Source: Sulfurovum sp. (GTDB lineage: Bacteria; Campylobacterota; Campylobacteria; Campylobacterales; Sulfurovaceae). Taken from it: 9,545 nt of DNA. The stretch's first letter is position 1, and the number at the start of each line of letters is the position of its first letter. The notes below the pieces were generated by a model. It worked only from the letters and a program-made list of their open reading frames with translations. It ran no database searches and was not told the origin of the DNA. A program made the position numbers and the translations under genes. Shown here one piece after another: positions 5,651 to 9,545 of the stretch. Location of the stretch: assembly GCA_015490315.1 (NCBI GenBank), contig WFYB01000195.1:1-9545 (forward strand), given 5' to 3'.

Positions 5651-6500
5651 TTTCTACCTTATTATCCATTTTGTAACAGATGCACTCATCTGTATAGAGT
5701 GCAAATCCTGCCGCTTCTACACCTTCGATCCTATAGGTACCGCCCATAGCAAGAAGGTCATTGCCCATAAACATACGGAAAGTCATCGAATCGTAATATC
5801 TCATTTTCGCATAAAAAAGCGGTGAGAGCACCGCATGGGTATGATCGATGCTCAAGACACTCGCTTTCATCGCTTCGAGTTCACTGCGTATATCATCTGG
5901 GAAGATCTCCAGATCATCCAGATCCTCAAGCCTGTTGATCTTGGCAAGCGCTTCGATCCAGCTCGGCCCGATCTGTAGCAGCTTCTCCAGATTCATCGAC
6001 TTGATCACTTCCAGAGAGATATCGTACTTCTCATGAAGCAGATGCGGGATACGGATATTGGATATCTGCATGATTGGCTCTATCCCTATTTCATTGAGCA
6101 GCATCATCGCCGTCTTGGCAACGACAGGAAACTCCCCGTCGATAATCTCAGCACCAATCTGATACTGCTCAATGGTCGGAAACGTAACCGTCGGCTGGAT
6201 ATAGAACCACTTTTTTGAATCGGTCGAGCGTCCCAGTCTTTTGGTGACAATACGTACGACATCCGCTGTAGAGTCTGCACGCAGCGTCACCTCATGGTTC
6301 TGCTCATCATTCAAACGTATCAACGGCTTTTTATCGTCAAAGTACTCATGCTGATGATAGGAAAAGATCGGCGTGACGATCTCCTCAAAACCCAGGTTTT
6401 CAAGTATCTCACTGGAGACAAACTCGATCTCCCTTTTAATTCTGGCACTCTGGGCGAAATAGAGTTTTGACCCGCTGGGGATCTCATGTTCAAATATCAT
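5640..6500 (-). CDS. hisZ: ATP phosphoribosyltransferase regulatory subunit (HisRS paralogue)
   Basis: Class II tRNA-synthetase-like protein that activates and regulates the short-form HisG, the first enzyme of histidine synthesis; it does not charge tRNA. It has 286 residues, short for a synthetase paralogue, and no anticodon-binding domain is visible. Features are an N-terminal helix with FEEIVTPIFSYH (38-49), the LRADSTADVVRI segment (73-84) in the motif 2 region, EQYQIGAEIIDGE (111-123), matching the Q-x-G-x-E-I/L-I pattern of HisZ/HisRS, and GGTYRIEGVEAAGFALY (253-269) in place of motif 3. Catalytic residues of a true HisRS are not preserved as a set. The ATG overlaps the stop of the upstream aminotransferase as ATGA, with AGAGGA before it. 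It predicts a short-form hisG elsewhere in the genome. Confidence 0.9.
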   Translation of the reverse strand: MIFEHEIPSGSKLYFAQSARIKREIEFVSSEILENLGFEEIVTPIFSYHQHEYFDDKKPLIRLNDEQNHEVTLRADSTADVVRIVTKRLGRSTDSKKWFYIQPTVTFPTIEQYQIGAEIIDGEFPVVAKTAMMLLNEIGIEPIMQISNIRIPHLLHEKYDISLEVIKSMNLEKLLQIGPSWIEALAKINRLEDLDDLEIFPDDIRSELEAMKASVLSIDHTHAVLSPLFYAKMRYYDSMTFRMFMGNDLLAMGGTYRIEGVEAAGFALYTDECICYKMDNKVENEQ

Positions 6501-7624
6501 GCGTCCTCTCTCTTCAATGCCGATTTGAAATACTCTTCGTTAAAGACACGGCTTGCCGTACCGTCAAACTCTCTGCGCCCGAGCTTTGCCAGAGCGAGCT
6601 CTACGGCATTGACCGCTGCGACCATCTCATAAGGCTCGATGAGTCCCATCTGGTTGATACGGAATATCTTCCCTTTGAGATGATCCTGTCCGCCCGCGAC
6701 ATTGACACCGAAATCTGTTTTGAGCAGATCGCGGATCTCTTTGGCATTGGGATCATCGATAGTCGTCATCGACTTTGCCGGAGACTTGGGGTAGATATGC
6801 AGTCCCAACGCCTCAAGGGCAAATCGTGTCGCTTTGGCACGGCGTGCCGTATCGCAGTAGAGCTTGCCCAGCCCGCCTCTTTGCGAGATCTCTTTGAGGA
6901 TGGCACGCAGACCGATGATCAGAGTCGTCGCTGCCGTATAGGCTGTCGTGTTTTGACGCTGTTTTTTGATCTCTGTGGCAAGATTGAAGTAGTATCCTTT
7001 GCCCTCACCGATCTTCTCTATCGCCGCACGGCTCAGTCCAATGATCGCCAGACCCGGAGGCAGCATCAGTGCCTTCTGGCTTCCTGCGATCAGCGCGTCG
7101 ATATGGGTCACATCGATACGCTCGACACCCACCGCTGTGATCCCGTCAGCAATGACCATGATCTTGGGGTCATGCGCTTTGATGGCTGCTGCGATCTCCT
7201 CCACAGGGTGTCTCAAACCTCCTGCGGACTCACTGATCTGTACAGCGACGGCATCGACAGAGGGGTTGGCTTTGAGTGCATCGATGACCTCCTCGGCAGT
7301 TGCGGGGGTGTCCCACTCATGCTTGATCTCTACATTGCCCAGTCCGTGCGCTTGCGCGATCTTACCAAAACGCTCACCGAATTTCCCTGCATTGACATTG
7401 AGTAGGGTATCATGGCAGAGATTAGTCACTGCCGCCTCCATCGCACCTGTTCCGGTCGATGCCAGCATCACCACCTCATCGGTGCCAAAAAGATCAAAAA
7501 GCGCTTCGCGCGTCTCTTTGAAGATCGCTTCAAATTCCGGGGTACGGTGGTGCAGTGTCGGCGTTGCCATAGCAAGTCTGACAGACTCCGGTACAGGGGT
7601 GGGTCCTGGGGTAAAAAGTAACAT
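6497..7624 (-). CDS. PLP-dependent class V aminotransferase (alanine/serine--glyoxylate type)
   Basis: Fold-type I pyridoxal-phosphate enzyme of the alanine-glyoxylate / serine-pyruvate aminotransferase group, 375 residues, cytoplasmic. LLFTPGPTPVPESVRLAM (2-19) is the typical N-terminal phosphate-site loop, HHRTPEFEAIF (25-35) follows, and ASTGTGAMEAAV (55-66) contacts the cofactor phosphate. ADGITAVGVERID (159-171) carries Asp160 for the pyridine nitrogen, and GSQKALMLPPG (181-191) carries the Schiff-base Lys184. GVNVAGGQDHLKGKIFRI, around 315-332, is the usual small-domain motif. The amino donor and acceptor cannot be told; relatives in autotrophs act on glycine, serine, alanine or phosphoserine, and some were long mislabelled as a soluble hydrogenase subunit. 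AGAGGA precedes the ATG and can be hidden by a leader stem. The gene leads the hisZ-purA block. Confidence 0.9.
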   Translation of the reverse strand: MLLFTPGPTPVPESVRLAMATPTLHHRTPEFEAIFKETREALFDLFGTDEVVMLASTGTGAMEAAVTNLCHDTLLNVNAGKFGERFGKIAQAHGLGNVEIKHEWDTPATAEEVIDALKANPSVDAVAVQISESAGGLRHPVEEIAAAIKAHDPKIMVIADGITAVGVERIDVTHIDALIAGSQKALMLPPGLAIIGLSRAAIEKIGEGKGYYFNLATEIKKQRQNTTAYTAATTLIIGLRAILKEISQRGGLGKLYCDTARRAKATRFALEALGLHIYPKSPAKSMTTIDDPNAKEIRDLLKTDFGVNVAGGQDHLKGKIFRINQMGLIEPYEMVAAVNAVELALAKLGRREFDGTASRVFNEEYFKSALKREDA

Positions 7625-7630
7625 TTCTAT

Positions 7631-7666
7631 CCTCTAAAATCACTTTTGTGATGACGTAATTAGAGG
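7631..7666 (-). promoter_or_regulatory. Nested inverted repeats in the aminotransferase leader
   Basis: CCTCTAA (7631-7637) and TTAGAGG (7660-7666) are perfect 7-bp partners that enclose a second hairpin, ATCAC (7639-7643) with GTGAT (7648-7652) around four T. On the minus strand the second outer arm is TTAGAGG, the ribosome-binding site for the start at 7624, so the fold would hide it. If transcription starts from the nearby TATAAT the first arm may be only partly in the message; in that case the outer repeat could instead be a DNA operator. Confidence 0.4.
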
Positions 7667-7668
7667 CG

Positions 7669-7674
7669 ATTATA
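7669..7674 (-). promoter_or_regulatory. Candidate -10 box for the aminotransferase-hisZ-purA block
   Basis: A perfect TATAAT on the minus strand (7674-7669), 44 bp upstream of the aminotransferase start and just after the terminator of the preceding gene. Expected transcription start is near 7662. No TTGACA-like box lies 16-18 bp upstream, which is common for housekeeping promoters in Campylobacterota. Confidence 0.5.
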
Positions 7675-7712
7675 TCGAAGAAGTGGTTAGAGACGGGTAA
7701 AGTGTTTGGAAA

Positions 7713-7735
7713 GAGGCAGGCGGTTGCCCTGCCTC
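7713..7735 (-). terminator. Intrinsic terminator after the CiaB-like gene
   Basis: GAGGCAGG (7713-7720) and CCTGCCTC (7728-7735) form a perfect GC-rich 8-bp stem with a 7-nt loop, 11 bp beyond the stop of the CiaB-like gene. On the minus strand the stem is followed by TTTCC, a short U run. It separates this gene from the next block. Confidence 0.65.
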
Positions 7736-7746
7736 ACAAGCCAGAA

Positions 7747-9545
7747 TTATGCCAGTACAGCGGTCTGCTGTCCGATCTCCTGGTAGCGCTTGTAGTAGTG
7801 CTCGACAAAGGCTTTGACCTTCTCATCGTTGGGCAGATAGACACCCTCTTCTTTATGGGCATAGCGACCCAGATACGCTGCAGCATCCTCTTTTTGCAGA
7901 TAGCTTGCGGCAAGATCTCTGTAGGCATCTGTGTACGCCTCTTTCATCGCATCATATCGGCTATAGTCAATCTCGATCTGCCCTTCGTAGCGGATCACAC
8001 CCGAGCCAAAGAGAATATCGAGATGGATCAGCCCTTCACAGTAGTATGGAAGCACTTCACCCACTTCACGCCATGCCATCAGACCTACCGCGCGGCTCAC
8101 CAGATCATCGACGATATGAGGCTTGAGTACCGCAATCTCGTTGTCAAAAAATGCCATCAGCCCGCCTGTGGTGGCTTTGAACTCTTCGATATTTTTGAAC
8201 TGTCCCGATGCATTCATCCGTGTCTCCGTATCGCTGTCGATCCAGAGGATATGCCCATACTCATGCCCGATCGTCGAGATATCGTAGAGCTGATGCCAAA
8301 GCTTGGGATCGTTCTCTATCAGTCTCTTCTGCTTTTTGACAAACGCCTCTCCGAAAATCTCCACAGAGAGTTTCATCACCGGCTTGCTCTTCTTGGACTC
8401 CATCACGAAGTCTGCATACGCAAAGATCTTTTTGCCAAGCTCTGCAGAGACTTTTTCATCATTGGGGACAACCTGTGCAGAGAAAAGTCCGTTGAACTCC
8501 GCTGCATAGTAGAGCATAGGCTGCCCGATATAGAGCTGCGTCTCATCAACCTGCTTGAGGTTCTTTGTGATGATCCGCTCCGCTTCCTCTCCGAAGGATT
8601 TTGCCATCTTTGCGGCAAAAGATTTGATATTGTCCCGCGTATGCGATCCCTCCTGAAGCTTCGGATTGACGATACGCAGATCCCACTCCAGTGCGACCGC
8701 TTTGCGATAGTGATCCTCATAATACTCCAGCGGGTGCCCGACCTGCAGAGGGGTAGTGATCGCCATCCATGCTCTGTCCACCTCAGCCCACTTACCGATC
8801 AGTTCATCGGTCTTGGTATGCGCAAACGCCTCTTTGATACGGGTAAAGTAACCTATCCATGCCTCTTTCTGACCAAAGACCTCATCCTCTTCCTGGTTCA
8901 GCAGCGCGATGAGCTGCTCAAGCGAGATCACCACCGCCTCTACCTCTTTGGGGAATGCTTCGGCATAAGCGACTGAGCGGTATTTGGCATCTTCGTCTTT
9001 TTGCAATACCGAATAACACCTGTCTCCGATACAGCCGTTCTCATCAGGATCAAGGAGAGATTCGGAAGCGAGCATCTCCATCACTTTGGCATCATCACCG
9101 TTAAAGAGCTCATGCAGTTCGAGGTTGATATCGTTGATAATACGGTGCGTCCAGTGGCTCTGCCACTCACTCATACGCAATCCCACAAAATGCACACCAA
9201 AGATCAGCCCACGATAAAAAGGGGTCAAGAGCTTGTGTTCTTCGATCCACCCTATCAGACTCTCATGTCTGGCGATATGCAGCATACTCACAAACCCGTA
9301 GGCAAGCTCTTTTTTGAGCCGAATATCCTCTGCGCTCAGCCCCTCTTTCTCCATCACCTGTACCAGCGCATCTTCACGCAGGCTGACGATACGGGTGAGT
9401 GCCGCCATTTTGGTCTCTCTGGTCTGGGGCAGTCCCAATAGCTCCAAAAAGGCACCCACTACCTTCTCGGCTCTTTCATGCCTCTTGCCCTCTTCGAGCA
9501 GCTCATAGTATCGGTTGAGACTCTCTTGACGCTGCTGCAGTTCAT
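7747..9545 (-). CDS. ciaB: CiaB-like protein with HEYGH metallopeptidase motif (5' end missing)
   Basis: Large soluble protein, 598 residues visible; the frame stays open to the right edge, so the start lies outside. The first visible residues are ELQQRQESLNRYYELLEEG. By overall size and character it resembles the invasion antigen CiaB family, found in Campylobacter and in vent Campylobacterota; this is from memory and cannot be proved here. It contains TIGHEYGHILW, an HExxH zinc-protease-type motif at visible residues 427-431, and IEEFKATTGG about 22 residues later, whose glutamates could give the third zinc ligand. This spacing and the EE-x-K-A pattern faintly recall M49 peptidases, though that family has HExxxH. 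No signal peptide or membrane segment is seen in the visible part. It stands alone, ending at its own terminator. Either a cytoplasmic peptidase or a secreted effector homologue is possible. Confidence 0.65.
   Translation of the reverse strand, partial: ELQQRQESLNRYYELLEEGKRHERAEKVVGAFLELLGLPQTRETKMAALTRIVSLREDALVQVMEKEGLSAEDIRLKKELAYGFVSMLHIARHESLIGWIEEHKLLTPFYRGLIFGVHFVGLRMSEWQSHWTHRIINDINLELHELFNGDDAKVMEMLASESLLDPDENGCIGDRCYSVLQKDEDAKYRSVAYAEAFPKEVEAVVISLEQLIALLNQEEDEVFGQKEAWIGYFTRIKEAFAHTKTDELIGKWAEVDRAWMAITTPLQVGHPLEYYEDHYRKAVALEWDLRIVNPKLQEGSHTRDNIKSFAAKMAKSFGEEAERIITKNLKQVDETQLYIGQPMLYYAAEFNGLFSAQVVPNDEKVSAELGKKIFAYADFVMESKKSKPVMKLSVEIFGEAFVKKQKRLIENDPKLWHQLYDISTIGHEYGHILWIDSDTETRMNASGQFKNIEEFKATTGGLMAFFDNEIAVLKPHIVDDLVSRAVGLMAWREVGEVLPYYCEGLIHLDILFGSGVIRYEGQIEIDYSRYDAMKEAYTDAYRDLAASYLQKEDAAAYLGRYAHKEEGVYLPNDEKVKAFVEHYYKRYQEIGQQTAVLA

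Noticed and set aside
6467..7405. Plus-strand reading frame of 312 codons opposite the aminotransferase
   Set aside because: Antisense of a gene with clear cofactor-binding motifs; low-complexity Asp/Arg/Cys-rich translation typical of a shadow.
7702..8976. Plus-strand reading frame of 424 codons opposite the CiaB-like gene
   Set aside because: It begins inside the intrinsic terminator region and runs antisense to a gene with the coherent HEYGH motif; no recognisable domain.
9457..9459. GTG at 9459 as the start of the CiaB-like gene
   Set aside because: The frame stays open for 28 more codons up to the window edge with helix-like protein sequence in the same style, so the real start is most likely outside.

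Overview
The window looks like a chromosomal segment of a free-living Campylobacterota bacterium, probably in or near Sulfurovum/Sulfurimonas. This is inferred from gene content: a CiaB-type protein, a double-length DUF507 protein between purA and carA, a separate HisZ subunit, and small-genome housekeeping genes packed end to end. No rRNA or other phylogenetic marker is present, so the genus is a guess. Every supported gene lies on the minus strand; the long plus-strand reading frames are shadows.

Read in transcription order (right to left), the window opens inside a large CiaB-like protein with an HEYGH zinc-protease-type motif (9545-7747, its start lies outside). This gene ends at a good intrinsic terminator (7735-7713). 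A new promoter-like TATAAT and a leader with nested inverted repeats precede a tight block: class V aminotransferase (7624-6497), hisZ (6500-5640) and purA (5650-4397), overlapping by 4 and 11 bp. A short gap with alternative hairpins leads to a DUF507 protein (4321-3770). An 88-bp leader holding a TATAAT, a perfect 8-bp palindrome, three heptamer repeats and a stem-loop precedes carA (3681-2563). The carA-ddl gap is filled by the same class of heptamers, and ddl (2509-1469) ends the run. These genes serve purine (PurA), pyrimidine/arginine (CarA), histidine (HisZ) and peptidoglycan (Ddl) synthesis.

A 295-bp gap follows (1468-1174). Its 240-bp core, 1201-1440, has 38 G+C by hand count (about 16%), far below the flanking genes. 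Beyond it begins a respiratory module: a SCO copper chaperone with a C-terminal membrane anchor, overlapping by 8 bp the start of a cytochrome c oxidase subunit I gene that runs off the left edge. Subunit I is not of the cbb3 (CcoN) kind usual in the phylum.

No CRISPR array, transposase, phage gene, tRNA or rRNA was seen. The points most worth a second look are the heptamer repeats on both sides of carA, the palindromes set against TATAAT boxes upstream of carA and the aminotransferase gene, the DUF507 tandem fusion, the peptidase-like motif in the CiaB homologue, and the AT-rich boundary before the SCO/oxidase module.
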